Positions 44,961 through 56,175 of a DNA stretch of 64,000 bases are shown here, one piece after another. Under the pieces are notes generated by a model, which did not search any database, was not told the DNA's origin, and worked only from the letters and a program-made list of their open reading frames with translations. The number at the start of each line of letters is the position of its first letter. The first letter of the stretch is position 1. The translations under genes were made by a program, and so were the position numbers. Origin of the DNA: Dromiciops gliroides (Eukaryota; Chordata; Mammalia; Microbiotheria; Microbiotheriidae); NCBI RefSeq assembly GCF_019393635.1, contig NC_057864.1, positions 440,756,322 through 440,820,321 of the forward strand, read 5' to 3'.

Positions 44961-46200
44961 CACCACCCATTCTTGTCCCTGCTTGCCCTCTCCAACCTCA
45001 ACCCCCCTTTCCCCTTTAATATTCAGTAATCCTCAACTCATTTTGAACTTTAATGTGCCTGGTGTTGTTATAAAATGGTGCTGCTCTTTTGCATTCTTCC
45101 TCTGGTGCAGCTGTTAGTCTCTATGGCATCTAGCTTGGCAGATGTATGTATGTGTGTATGTATATGTATATATATAGCATATGGAGATATGTTTCTGTAG
45201 ATCTATATATATTATCTTCTATTCAGTTTTATATATGTATTATATATGTGTATATGTGTGCACATAGATTTAATATAGCATACTGTAATATACCTTTATC
45301 TTTTCAGTTTTGATCTTGATCATATTTTTAATACTCAAAGGGAAATATACACATTTTTTAATTAGCCACCGTTAGGTATACTTCATCTCTGACCAAAAAC
45401 CCATCATTCCATAAATCCAGGTCCATAAATCTAATTCACATTCTTGGGCACCATCTTCTTAACCTGCTGATCACTTCCCAAATCTACTTCTTTATTCTGG
45501 AGCAGGTCCTACATTTAATCAGCAGCAATGACTAAAAAAGAACCTATGCCCATAACAGCTTCTGTTTCTTGCCCAGGTGTTTGTAATGTCTTGCAATGCT
45601 TTTTGGGTTTCATCAGGGACTATCACTTATCCTATTATGGTCTGTTCAGGATTTAAGATAGCTATAGCTAAAATAAATAAATAAATAACATTTTGAAAAA
45701 ATAAAATTAAAGTAGGGGGTTTTTGGCACTAAGAATAAAGCTCTCTTTTGTTGGATTAAAAAGAAATTTTTTTTTTAAAGATAGATATAGCTGACTTTCA
45801 CAAGCAACTTACTTAGTTAAAATGTATTTAAATTAAAACCAGGGGTGTATGTGTCAATCTGTGATGTGGTCATCCAGATCCTTTTGGTCTTGTTTTGAGA
45901 TATACTAGTGTACATATAGGGTCCAACCAGGATCTGAACAGCTCTGCCAAGACTTCAGATTGGCTGTGAGTCACCTGAGCCATCTATTTTATATTCAAAG
46001 ATAAACAAAGGAAGCTGTTATTCTTTAAAAATTTTACTGATTTAAGGAAGACAAATCACAGGCACCTTTGACTAAGGTAATTAGAAATAAGCTAGATCTT
46101 GATGCTCACTTAGGTTGGTCCTTTGGTATTCAGTGACCTCACCTGTGGACCTCAGTCAATTAATACAGACAGTATTACTGTCTACACCTTCCCCCTTCAC
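44961..46200. other. Intergenic AT-rich sequence
   Basis: Contains a TATATG-rich simple-sequence stretch at about 45140-45290. No gene or named repeat recognised. Confidence 0.45.
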
Positions 46201-46203
46201 TCT

Positions 46204-46309
46204 TTTTTTTTTTTTTTGGCTGAGCAATGAGGGTTAAGTGACTTGCCCAGGGTCACGCAGCTAGTAAGTGTCAAGTGTCTGAGGCTAGATTTTAATTTAG
46301 GTCCTTCTG
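46204..46309 (-). repeat. WSINE1-like SINE, partial (first half of a fused pair)
   Basis: Reverse copy with poly(T), running from the tail to 'tttaatttaggtccttct', where the head is missing and the next SINE's T-rich tail begins at once. Confidence 0.88.
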
Positions 46310-46464
46310 TTTTTGTTTTTTGTTTTTTTAGTGAGGCAATAGGGGTTAAGTGACTTGCCCAGGGTCACACAGCTAGTAAGTGTTAAGTGTCTGAGGCCGC
46401 ATTTGAACTCAGGTACTCCTGACTCCAGGGCTGGTGCTCTATTCACTGCGCCACCTAGCTGCCC
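46310..46464 (-). repeat. WSINE1-like SINE (second half of a fused pair)
   Basis: Complete reverse copy joined to the partial one. 'cccccttcactctt' lies left of the pair (46190-46203) and right of it (46465-46480), so the outer duplication encloses both. Confidence 0.9.
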
Positions 46465-46748
46465 CACCCCCTTCACTCTTAAGGGGAAAGAGCCAGAAAT
46501 GATCATATTGCCTTTTACATGAATAATCAGAAGTGGGTGATGGTCTTTAGAACTGATATGACTTCATGAAAAATTTCCCTTGGATTTAGGAGATAGTCTT
46601 GCTTTGTTTTCTGCTGATTTTTTAAAAAGACTATAGCCTAAAGACAAATATAAAATTGATATTCCTCCCTGAACTTAGCAGTAACATTTATAGGTTTCTG
46701 AACAGTCACATTCTTGTATCTAAATATAGTCCTGACCTATCCATTTTT

Positions 46749-46891
46749 TTTTTTCCCCGTAAAGCAATTGGGGTTAAGTGACTTGCCCAGAGTCACACAG
46801 CTAGTAAGTGTTAAGTGTCTGAGGTCGGATTTGAATTCAGGTACTCCTGAATCCAGGGCCGGTGCTTTATCCACTGCGCCACCTAGCTGCC
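46749..46891 (-). repeat. WSINE1-like SINE next to the L1
   Basis: Complete reverse copy between two copies of 'tgacctatccattttt'. The right copy is also the left target-site duplication of the L1 at 46905-53566. Confidence 0.93.
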
Positions 46892-47000
46892 CCTGACCTA
46901 TCCATTTTTTTTTTTAAATAAAGTATTTTATTTTTTTTCCATTACATGTAAAGATAGTTCTCAACCTTTGTTTATACAAGCTTTACAATTTCAGATTTTT

Positions 47001-47032
47001 CTCCCTCCCTCCCCTCACTCCCCCGTCCCCTA
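47001..47032 (-). other. G-rich tract in the L1 3' UTR
   Basis: The L1 sense strand has GGGG, GGGGG, GGGG and GGG runs with short loops, a G-quadruplex-type tract of the kind common in mammalian L1 3' UTRs. Confidence 0.7.
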
Positions 47033-47057
47033 GACAGCAGGTAATCTGATAGAGGTT

Positions 47058-47102
47058 TTATATATATATACATATACATACACACACACACACACACACA
47101 CA
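47058..47102 (+). repeat. (TA)n(CA)n microsatellite in the L1 3' UTR
   Basis: TA units followed by 'catacacacacacacac' within the L1 3' UTR. Confidence 0.9.
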
Positions 47103-47348
47103 TAATAACATTAATCCTATTTCTGCATTAGTCATGTTATAAGAGAAAAAAAATCAGAGCAATGATGGAAAACCTCAAAACAGAAAAAAAAAACAACAGC
47201 ATCAAAAACAAAAGAAATAGTATGGTTCATTTAGCATCTATACTCTGCAGTTCTTTTTTTTTTTTTTCCTGGATTTGGAGATCCTCTTCCATCACGAGTT
47301 CCCTGGAACTCTTCTGTGCCATTGCATTGGTGAGAAGAATATAGTCCA

Positions 47349-50300
47349 TCACAGTAGATCAACACTCAATGTTGATGTTACTGTGTACAATGTTCTTCTA
47401 GTTTTGTTCATCTCACTCATCATCAGCCCACGCAAGACCCTCCAGGTTTCTCTGAACTCCTCCTGCTCATCATTTCTTACAGCACAATAGCATTCCATTG
47501 TATTCATATACCACAACTTGTCCAGCCATTCCCCAATGGATGGGCACCCCCTCAACTTCCAATTCTTTGCCACCACGTAAAGAGCAGCTATAAATATTTT
47601 TGTACATGTGGGTCCCTTTCCCCCTTCCATGATTTCTTTGGGAAAAAGACCCAAAAGTGGTATTGCTGGGTCAAAGGGTATGCACAGCTTTATCGCCCTT
47701 TGGGCATAATTCCAAATTGCTCTCCAGAATGGTTGGATCAGTTCACAGCTCCACCAACAATGGATTAGTGTTCCAATTTTCCCACAGCTTCTCCAACATT
47801 TATTATTTTCCTTTTTTGTCATTTTAGCCAATCTGATAGGTGTCAGGTGGTACCTCAGAGTTGTTTTAATTTGCATCTCTCTAATCATTAGAGATTTAGA
47901 GTATTTTTTCATATGGGAATAGATAGCTTTGGTTTCTTCATCAGAAAACTTCCTGTTCATATCCTTTGACCATTTCTCAATTGGGGAATGACTTGGGTTC
48001 TTATAAATTTGATTTAGTTCCCTATATATTTTAGAGATGAGGCCTTTATCAGAAGTACTGGCCTCAAAAATTGTTTCCCAGCTTTCTGCCTCCCTTCTAA
48101 TTTTGGATGCATTGCTTCTGTTTGTACAAAAATTTTTTAATTTAATGTAATCAAAATCATCCACCTTGCATTTTATAATATACTCTATCTCTTGTTTGGT
48201 CAAAAACTATCTTCCTTTCCAAAGATCTGATAGGTAGACTATTCCTTTCTCTCCTAATTTGCCTATGGTATCACCTCTTATGTCTAAATCGTGCATCCAT
48301 TTTGACCTTATTTTAGTATAAGGTGTAAGATGTTGGTCTATGCCTAATTTCTGCCATACTATCTTCCAGTTTTCCCAGCAGTTTTTGTCAAATACTGAGT
48401 TCCTATCCCAGAAGCTGGAGTCTTTGGGTTTATCAAACACTACATTACTAGTGTCATTTACTACTGCATTTCCTGAGCCTAGCCTATTCCATTGATCTAC
48501 CACTCTATTTTTTAGCCAGTATCAGATAGTTTGATGACTGCGGCTTTATAGTAGAGCTCCAGGTTTGGTACCGCTAACCCACCTTCCTGTGAATTTTTTT
48601 TCATTATTTCCCTGGATATTCTTGATTTTTTGTTTTTCCAGATAAATTTTGTTATTATTATTTCTAGCTCTATAAAATAATTTTTAGGTAGTCTGATTGG
48701 TATGGCACTGAATAAGTAAATTAATTTAGCCAGTATTGTCATTTTTACTATATTAGCTCTGCCTATCCATGAGCAATTGATATCTTTCCAATAATTTAGA
48801 TCTGATTTGATTTGTGTGAAGAGTGTTTGGTAGTTGTGTTCATAGAGTTCCTGGGTTTGTCTTGGCAAGTAGACTCCCAAGTATTTTATATAATCTACTG
48901 TTACTTTAAATGGAATTTCTCTTTCTATCTCTTGCTGCTGGACTTTGTTGGTCATGTATAGAAATGCTGAAGATTTATGTGGATTTATTTTATATCCTGC
49001 TATTTTGCTAAAGTTGTTAATTGTTTCCATTAATTTTTGAGTTGATTCTCGAGGATTCCTTAAGTATACCATCATATCATCTGCAAAGAGTGATAGTTTT
49101 ATTTCCTCCTTGCCTATTCTAATTCCTTTATTTCCTTTCTCTTCTCTGATTGCTAAAGCCAACATTTCTAGTACAATATTAAATAATAGGGGTGATAATG
49201 GACATCCCTGTTTCACCCCTGATCTTATTGGGAAGGCCTCTAATTTATCTCCATTGCATATAATACTTGCTGATGGCTTTAGGTAGATACTGTTTATTAT
49301 TTTAAGGAAAGCTCCCCCTATTCCTAAACTCTCCAGTGTTTTTATTAGGAATGGGTGTTGTATTTTGTCAAAAGCTTTCTCTGCATCTATTGAGATAATC
49401 ATATGATTTTGGTTGGTTTTCTTATTGATGTGGTTGATTATGTTAATAGTTTTCCTAATGCTGAACCAGCCCTGCATTCCTGGTATAAATCCCACCTGGT
49501 CATAGTGTATTATCCTGGTGACCACTTGCTGTAATCTCCTTGCTAATATCTTATTTAAGATTTTAGCATCGATATTCATTAGGGAAATTGGTCTATAATT
49601 TTCTTTCTCTGTTTTTGCTTTGCCTGGTTTTGGTATCACCACCATATTTGTGTCATAAAATGAATTTGGTAGAACTCCTTCTTCACCTATTTTTCCAAAT
49701 AATTTGTATAATATTGGAATTAATTGTTCTTTAAATGTTTGGTAAAATTCACCCGTAAACCCGTCTGGCCCTGGGGATTTTTTCTTAGGAAATTCATTAA
49801 TGGCTTGTTCAATTTCTTTTTCTAATATAGGTTTATTTAAGGATTTTATTTCTTCTTCAGTTAACCTGGGCAGTTTGTATTTTTGTAAATATTCATCCAT
49901 TTCATTTAGATTGTCAAATTTATTGGCATACAGTTGGGCAAAATAATTCCTAATTATTGATTTAATTTCCACTTCATTGGTGGTAACATCCCCTTTTTCG
50001 TTTTTGATACTGGTAATTTGGTTTTCTTCTTTCTTTTTTTAATCAAATTAACCAATATTTTATCTGTTTTATGGTTTTTTTTTTCATAAAACCAGCTCTT
50101 AGTTTTATTGATTAATTCTATAGTTTTTTTGCTTTCAATCTTATTAATATCTCCTTTGATTTTCAGGATCTCTAATTTAGTATCTAATTGGGGATTTCTA
50201 ATTTGTTCTTTTTCTAGCTTTTGAAGTTGCATGCCCAGTTCATTAATCTCCTCTTTCTCTTTTTTATTCATGTAAGCATTTAGAGCTATAAATTTTCCCC

Positions 50301-51180
50301 TAAGCACTGCTTTGGCTGCATCCCATAGATTTTGGTATGTTGTCTCATTATTGTCATTTTCTTGGATATAGTTAATTGTTTCTATGATTTCTTGTTTGGC
50401 CCATTCATTCTTTAGAATGAAATTATTTAGTTTCCAATTGATTTTCATTCTACTTTTCCCTGGCTCTTTCTTACATGTAATTTTTATTGCATCATGATCT
50501 GAAAAGGATGCATTTACTATTTCTGCCTTTCTACATTTAACTATGATGTTTTTGTACCCTAATACATGGTCAATTTTTGAAAATGTGCCATGTACTGCTG
50601 AGAAAAAGGTATATTCCTTTATATCCCCATTCAATTTTCTCCAGACATCTATCATATCTAACTTTTCTAGTAATCTATTCACCTCTTTCACTTCTTTCTT
50701 ATTTATTTTTTGGCTAGATTTATCTAATTCTGAGAGGGGGAGATTCAGATCCCCCACTAGTATAGTATTACTGTCTAATTCCTCTTGTAACTCATTTAAC
50801 TTCTCCTTTAAGAAGGTGGATGCTATACCACTTGGTGCATACATATTCACTATTGATAATACTTCATTATCTATAGTACCTTTAAGCAAGATGTAATTTC
50901 CTTCTTTATCTCTTTTAATGAGATCTATTTTTGCCTGCACTTTGTCTGAGATAAGGATTGCTACCCCTGATTTTTTTACTTTAGCTGAAGCATAATATAT
51001 TCTACTCTAGCCTTTTACCTTTACTCTGTGTGTATCTCTCTGCTTCAAAAGTGTTTCTTGTAAACAGCATATTGTGGGATTCTGGTTTTTAATCCACTCT
51101 GCAATTCGCTTCCGTTTTATAGCAGAGTTCATCCCATTCACATTCACAGTTATTATTACTGACTGTCTATTCCCCTCCAT
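47349..51180 (-). pseudogene. L1 ORF2 (endonuclease / reverse transcriptase), inactivated
   Basis: ORF2 nicks target DNA and copies L1 RNA into it. The start is the ATG at 51180 (MEGNRQSVIITVNVNGMNS). Endonuclease landmarks are NVNGMNS, LQET, SGVAILIS, GDLNLPL (Asp144, Asn146) and SDHD. RT landmarks are [14 protein letters not shown], a [14 protein letters not shown] box and the catalytic FADD near 49085. A CWRSC..IGTLIHCWWSC cysteine/histidine cluster is near the C terminus. The stop is at 47349. Span 3832 nt, about 1277 codons, close to the family's ~1275. Four lesions are visible: a TAG at codon 58 (51009-51007) where Trp is usual, and frameshifts near 50035 (A-rich run), 48508 and 48205. 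Confidence 0.94.
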
Positions 51181-51780
51181 TCTGTTTATCCCCTTTGTAC
51201 TTCCCCCCCCTCCCCATCTTCTTTCACCCTATTCCTCCTCACCGACGTTTTACTTCTTACCCCTGCCTCCCCCAATCTGCCCTCCCTTTTTATCACCCCC
51301 CTCTCTTTTCTTTACCCTTTTCTCCCTTGCTTTTTTCCTCCCTTCTATCAGTCCCCCCTTTCCCTTCCCCTTTTGATTCCCTAAAGAATGAGTTAAGCTT
51401 CTTTATCCCAATGAACATATATGTTATTCCCTCTTTGAATCAAATCTAATGAGAATAGGGTTGAAACAATGTTTACCCTTCCTTTCTTTCCCTCTATTGT
51501 AATAGGTTTTGTTTTTCACCTCTTCATATAATTCATCCCCCTTCCACCTCCCCTTTCCTCTCCTCCCCATAGACTCCCTTTTTATCCCCTTAAAAATTTT
51601 TTTTGTATCATCACATCAAAGACAATTTATATTTATACCCTCTGTGTAAAGTCCTTCTCTCTGCCCAAATACATTTACAATTCTTACGAGTTTTGAGTAT
51701 TATCTTCCCAAGTAGGGATATAAACAGTTTAACCTAATAGGGTAACCTTTTTTTTTTTTCCTCCCCCTCTGTTTACCTTT
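51181..51780 (-). other. L1 inter-ORF spacer, purine-rich on the sense strand
   Basis: Exactly 600 nt separate the ORF1 stop from the ORF2 start. The + strand is dominated by C and T, so the L1 RNA would be A/G-rich here. Open frames on the + strand are composition artefacts. Human L1 has only about 63 nt between its frames. Confidence 0.8.
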
Positions 51781-52972
51781 TTAAACTTCTCTTGAGTCTT
51801 GTATGTTGAGATCAAATTTTCTATTCAGTTCTGGTCTTTTCACCAGGAAAGATTGAAAGTCCCCAATGTCATTAAATGTCCATCTTTTCCCCTGAAAGAA
51901 AATGCACATTTTTGCTGGGTAATAGATTCTTGGCTGTAATCCAAGCTCCTTTGCCTTCCGGGATATCATATTCCAAGCCTTGTGGTCCTTTAATGTTGAA
52001 GCTGCCAGGTCCTGAGCAATCCTGACTGTGGCTCCATGATATTTAAATTGCTTCTTTCTGGCTGCTTGGAGTATTTTCTCCTTTACCTGATAATTCTGGA
52101 ATTTGGCTACAATATTCCTTGGAGTTTTCCTTTTGGGGTCTCTTTCAGGAGGTGATCGGTGGATTCTTTCAATGATGATTTTATCCTCTGATTCTATGAT
52201 ATCAGGGCAGTTCTCCTTAATAATTTCCTGGAATATGGTGTCTAGATTCTTTTTCTGGTCATGGCTTTCAGGCAGTCCAATGATTCTCAAATTGTCTCTC
52301 CTCAATCTGTTTTCCAGATCAGTTGTCTTTCCAATGAGGTATTTCACATTTTCTTCTATTTTTTCATCCTTTTGATTTTGCTTGACTGATTCCTGGTGTC
52401 TCATGGATTCCTTATCTTCCAACTGTCCAATTTTAATTTTTAAAGCATTGTTTTCTTCAGTAAGATTATGCACCTTTTTTTCCATTTGGCCAAGTGAATT
52501 TTTTAAGGCACTGTTTTCTTCAATGAGATTATGCACCTTTTTATCCATTTGGCCAGATGAATTTTTTAAGGCATTGTTTTCTTCAATGAGATTATGCACC
52601 TTTTTTTCCATTTGGCCAACTGAATTTTTTAAGGCATTGTTTTCTTCAGTGAAATTATGCACTTTTTTTTTCCATTTGGCCAGTCAATCTTTGTGCTTCC
52701 TTTTCCAAGCTGCTGATTCTTTTTTCATAGTTTTCTTGTTTTGCTTTCATTTCTCTCCCCATTTTTTCTTCTACCTCTCTCAATTGATTTTTAAAATCCT
52801 TTTTGAGCTCCTCCAGTAAGGCTTTTTGTTCCTGAGACCAATTCACCTTCCCTCGTGAGGCTTCACATGTAGGCAATTTGAGGGTATTGTCCTCATCTGA
52901 GTTTGCGTTAGCTTCTTCCCTATTGATACAGAAGCTCTCAATGGAGAGGGCTCTTTTTTGCTTCTTACTCAT
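51781..52972 (-). pseudogene. L1 ORF1 (RNA-binding protein), one frameshift
   Basis: ORF1p coats L1 RNA as a coiled-coil trimer. The ATG at 52972 starts MSKKQKRALSIESF. An acidic N-terminal region is followed by a long coiled coil, the RRM (LRRDNLRIIGLPES, about 52270-52310) and a C-terminal domain (RTPRNI-like KTPRNIVAKF; ARKKQFKYHG), with the stop at 51783-51781. A single extra A in an A9 run at 52663-52671 (eight would keep frame) breaks the reading frame inside the coiled coil. Apart from that the frame is open, so this could be a recent or even an assembly indel. The coiled coil contains tandem 21-residue units (see the repeat entry). Confidence 0.93.
52430..52680 (-). repeat. 63-bp tandem repeats in L1 ORF1
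   Basis: Four near-identical 63-nt units encode 21-residue blocks built around HNLIEENNALKNS and GQMEKK. Twenty-one residues are three heptads, so added units keep the coiled-coil register. Confidence 0.93.
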
Positions 52973-53566
52973 TATTGCAGCTTATTTATTTATTTTTTAA
53001 GTTGAGGTCTGCTCTCAGGGCACCACAGTCCCTGTTTTGGGCTTCTTGTGCAGGGGTATAGGTGCTGTGTGACCAGCTTTTTACTCTGAGGCCTTCATGG
53101 TGTGTGGAGATCTCCTGCCCTGCACTTCCTGTCTGGGTGCACTGGGCCAGCCAGGCGCCCGCTCCTGGCATCCGTTCCTGGCGTCCGTTCCCACCTGACC
53201 CGTTCATCGCCCTCCTGGCCGGTGCAGGTAGGTTTTTCCACTGTCCTTCTTGGCCACCGGATTTTTGAACCAGGTTCCAGGGGCCTCAGTTGTTCGGCTG
53301 TGGCCCGCAGCTCCTGCTGACTTGCCCTGACCCCCTCGGCGCTGGGTTGCTGCCCTGCGCTGGGCCTCCCTTTTGCCCGAGTCAGACCGACCTTTTCCTG
53401 AGTCTTCTAAATTATCTCTGGTTGGAAGACTGTGTCTCTCTGTCCCTTTGCAGGTTCTGTAGTTTCAGAATCAGTCCAGAGGCTTGATTTAATGTTCTTT
53501 TTGAGGGAACAGAAGGAGAGCTCAGGCAGTTTGCTGCTTCCTCTCCGCCATATTGGCTCCGCCCCC
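52973..53566 (-). promoter_or_regulatory. L1 5' UTR (internal promoter)
   Basis: About 594 nt, GC-rich, upstream of ORF1 and ending at the right target-site duplication. Its first bases contain GCCAATATGGCGG, a YY1-type site (CCGCCATATT on the + strand, 53545-53554) in the same place as in human L1. Confidence 0.8.
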
Positions 53567-53581
53567 GACCTATCCATTTTT

Positions 53582-54174
53582 AACGATGCTATTTATACCA
53601 CTTGGTGAAGTACAATCAGTTTGGTAATCAATTAAGGAATAAATTGAAGGCTCTTTTTTGCAAATGCCTCATTCAACATTGTGCTACCAATGTACTACCA
53701 ATGACTGATATTCCAGCTTCTTCAATGCAAACGGTTAATGAGATTTTAGTATCATATCCAAAATATAACAGTGAAATGTTTGTAAATTGATGCTATAGCA
53801 TTTGAGTACTGAATTGTTTTGCCTGAAGTTCAGTTCAATGCAACAAGTTTTTTGAAGTACCTGTTATGGTTCAAGCACTAAACAAATAAAGACAGAAACA
53901 AAACAGTGCCTGTCCTCAAAGGAGTTTATATTCTTTAGGGAGAACCCAAAGAAGGTTCTGCACGTTGGTGTCATGCACAGAACCCAAGAATTCTGTTGAA
54001 TAATATTAATAATCATACTATTATAACAATATTAATATATTTATACATTTCTGTGTGTCATTATTAATACATTATTATTTTCTATATTTTATATGCAACA
54101 ATCTGCATATATATTATTATACCATGTGTGTATCTATATTTATACACATATATATGATTATACCATATATATAG
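53582..54174. other. Intergenic sequence, AT-rich
   Basis: Includes an L2-like antisense scrap at about 53850-53945 ('ctgtcctcaaaggagtttat') and TA-rich simple sequence at 54000-54170. No gene. Confidence 0.45.
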
Positions 54175-54425
54175 GATTTACAAACTGTTTTCTTCTCCAC
54201 AAGTCTATGAGATTGATTGTGTAGACATTATTGTTCCCATTCTACGGATTAAGAAACTGAAGCACAGAGAGGTTGAAATGATTGGCCCACGATCATGTGG
54301 ACATATATAATGTTGCCAGAATTTCAGCCCAGGTCCTCTGACTTCGTTTATTTTCCCTTGTACTTTGTTCCCTCCAGCTCTTCTGACTAGTATGCATCTG
54401 AGCCAGGATTTGAATTCAGGTATAC
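54175..54425 (-). repeat. MIR-type fragment
   Basis: 'gttcccattctacggattaa', 'gaaactgaagcacagagagg' and 'atttcagcccaggtcctctg' read as antisense MIR. Confidence 0.6.
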
Positions 54426-54906
54426 TCTTTTCACTACACATTGCCTTTCCTCAAAAGAAATGCAGAGAGAAAATCACTATTTTTATACCAAGAGTTTAAA
54501 AAAATCAACAGGAAAAATAATAATAATGCAGTCTAGAAGAAGAATGACAGGCAAAACCAAGAAAAGCAGAAAGAGGTGAAGGGCATGGGAAGTTACTGGA
54601 AGATTGTTTTGCTACTCCATATTCAGCTACAGGAAAAGATTATTCTTTTGACAGAAGTATCATTAACCCATAAAGCAGAGCACAGCACGGGGGCTTGTGG
54701 GTTTCCAGTATGATTGGTGCAGACATTGTTGCTCCTCCTTCATGAATTCTAAATGGTAATGTGAGGGTAGCTTATAACAAACTGACTACCTAGCCTGACC
54801 ACCTAGGGTGACTGATGGGACAATTTGTTAACAGGAGAATTCTTTTTTTTTTTCTTGATAAAGACAAAAGTTTAATATGCACAAACAGGTTTTAAAATCA
54901 TATCAT
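54426..54906. other. Intergenic sequence without recognised features
   Basis: No gene or repeat recognised. Confidence 0.4.
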
Positions 54907-55050
54907 GGGGCAGCTAGGTGGTGCAGTAGATAAAGTACCAGCCCTGGATTCAGGAGGACCTGAGTTCAAATCTAGCCTCAGACACTTGACACTTACTAGC
55001 TGTGTGACCCTGGGCAAGTCACTTAACCCTCATTGCCCTGCAAATGAATG
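54907..55050 (+). repeat. WSINE1-like SINE
   Basis: Complete copy whose tail is 'gcaaatgaatgaatg' rather than poly(A). Flanks near 'aatcatatca' and 'aatgccatatca' suggest a worn duplication. Confidence 0.9.
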
Positions 55051-55199
55051 AATGCCATATCACAGTTCACCTGGAGAGAGGACAATGTTGTGAGCTTCAT
55101 CCCTATGCCATAAACATGGTGATTTTGAACCTTAAAAGCGTCTCTAAATCTTGCCGTGTCTTTAGGGTGCACCATATTTAACAATTCTTCAGGTACTGC

Positions 55200-55325
55200 A
55201 CTGGGAGGGACTTGAGAGATAATTTCCTCCAACCTGTGGCTTCATCTTGCAGATGACGATACTGAGGCTGAGAAGTAAAGTGACTTCCCCCAGGCTCACA
55301 GCAATTTCATGGCAGAGGAAAGATA
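55200..55325 (-). repeat. MIR-type fragment
   Basis: 'cagatgacgatactgaggct' and 'agtgacttcccccaggctca' are antisense MIR wording. Confidence 0.5.
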
Positions 55326-55364
55326 CTTTATAGCTTTCACATAGCAAAGAGTAACCCAAGGAAA

Positions 55365-55545
55365 CAAGGACTAGGCTGGGAGTCAGAAGCCCTGGGTCTG
55401 TGTCCTGGGTCTGCCACCCATGGACTGGGACTTTAGGCCAGCTATTCTCCCTCTCTGGGTCTCAGTTTCTTCAACTATAAAATGAAGGGATTGGACTCCA
55501 TGATTTCTAAGGTGCCTTGCAAACTGACCAGCCTGTAATTCTAAA
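55365..55545 (+). repeat. MIR-type SINE
   Basis: 'gggagtcagaagccctgggt', 'ctctgggtctcagtttcttc' and 'attggactccatgatttcta' in MIR order. Confidence 0.75.
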
Positions 55546-55945
55546 AGTGGGGACTAAAAGTGCTGGATCACTAGAGGGAAGGAGGGAATCCAGTAATCAG
55601 AGGCCTTGATTAAAGAATAGGGATAGTGAGTGGAGCAGTGATTTTGCCACAGGGAGCTACTGGTGAGGAACATCCCTTTATCAGAGCTAGGTAGCACCTT
55701 CTCTGCAGCTTGTCTGATGATTGAGGGGAAACGGGGGAGAATAGAAAGAAAACTCCTGAGTTCAAGATGTCATTGAGGGAGGGAGGGTGAGATCCTGAGG
55801 GCAAGCTTAGGGTTTTATGAGAGTGTTTCAATAGCTCAGGCAAACTTAAATATGGATCTTCAAAATACTTCATTTCAGAAATAGACAAAAAGGTTGCCAA
55901 CTACAAATAATACATAATTGCACATATTACTAAGGGCAGTCATAA
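55546..55945. other. Intergenic sequence without recognised features
   Basis: A 96-residue minus-strand open frame (55610-55900) shows no recognisable motif. Nothing else noted. Confidence 0.4.
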
Positions 55946-55949
55946 ATTA

Positions 55950-56175
55950 ATAAATGAATTAAAAGTCATTTATTAAACACTGTGCAAGGCACTGTGCTAG
56001 GTGCTGGGAATTCAAACAGAAAAATATGAGTGCTTATTTTCAAGGAACTCCATTCTAATGGGGGAAATAACACATATAGGTGTTTTGTTAAGTATCTACT
56101 ACAAACCAGGCACTGTGCTAAAAAGACAATTCCCGTCCTCAAGGAGTTTACAATTTAATGGGGTGGAGGGAGGTT
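55950..56175 (-). repeat. L2-type LINE 3' end (antisense)
   Basis: 'tttattaaacactgtgcaag', 'caaggcactgtgctaggtgc' and 'cctcaaggagtttacaattt' are the antisense of the L2 end. The 'aggcactgtgctaa' phrase appears twice. Confidence 0.65.

Larger units (their letters stand above)
46905..53566 (-). mobile_element. Near full-length L1 retrotransposon
   Basis: The minus strand carries, in order, a 5' UTR with a YY1-type site, ORF1, a long purine-rich spacer, ORF2, a 3' UTR with G-tracts, and poly(A). The 15-bp duplication 'gacctatccattttt' flanks it (46895-46909 and 53567-53581). Length is about 6.66 kb. Both reading frames are damaged (see ORF1 and ORF2). Few lesions and an intact 5' end suggest a fairly recent insertion. 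Confidence 0.95.

Noticed and set aside
51074..51449. Proline- and leucine-rich + strand open frames of 84-100 residues
   Set aside because: They lie antisense in the purine-rich spacer of the L1 and reflect composition only.
52103..52819. + strand open frames with repeated FKALFSSMRLCTF blocks
   Set aside because: They are the antisense shadow of the 63-bp repeats in L1 ORF1.
53062..53487. + strand open frames over 53.06-53.49 kb
   Set aside because: They are antisense to the GC-rich L1 5' UTR and have no recognisable domain.
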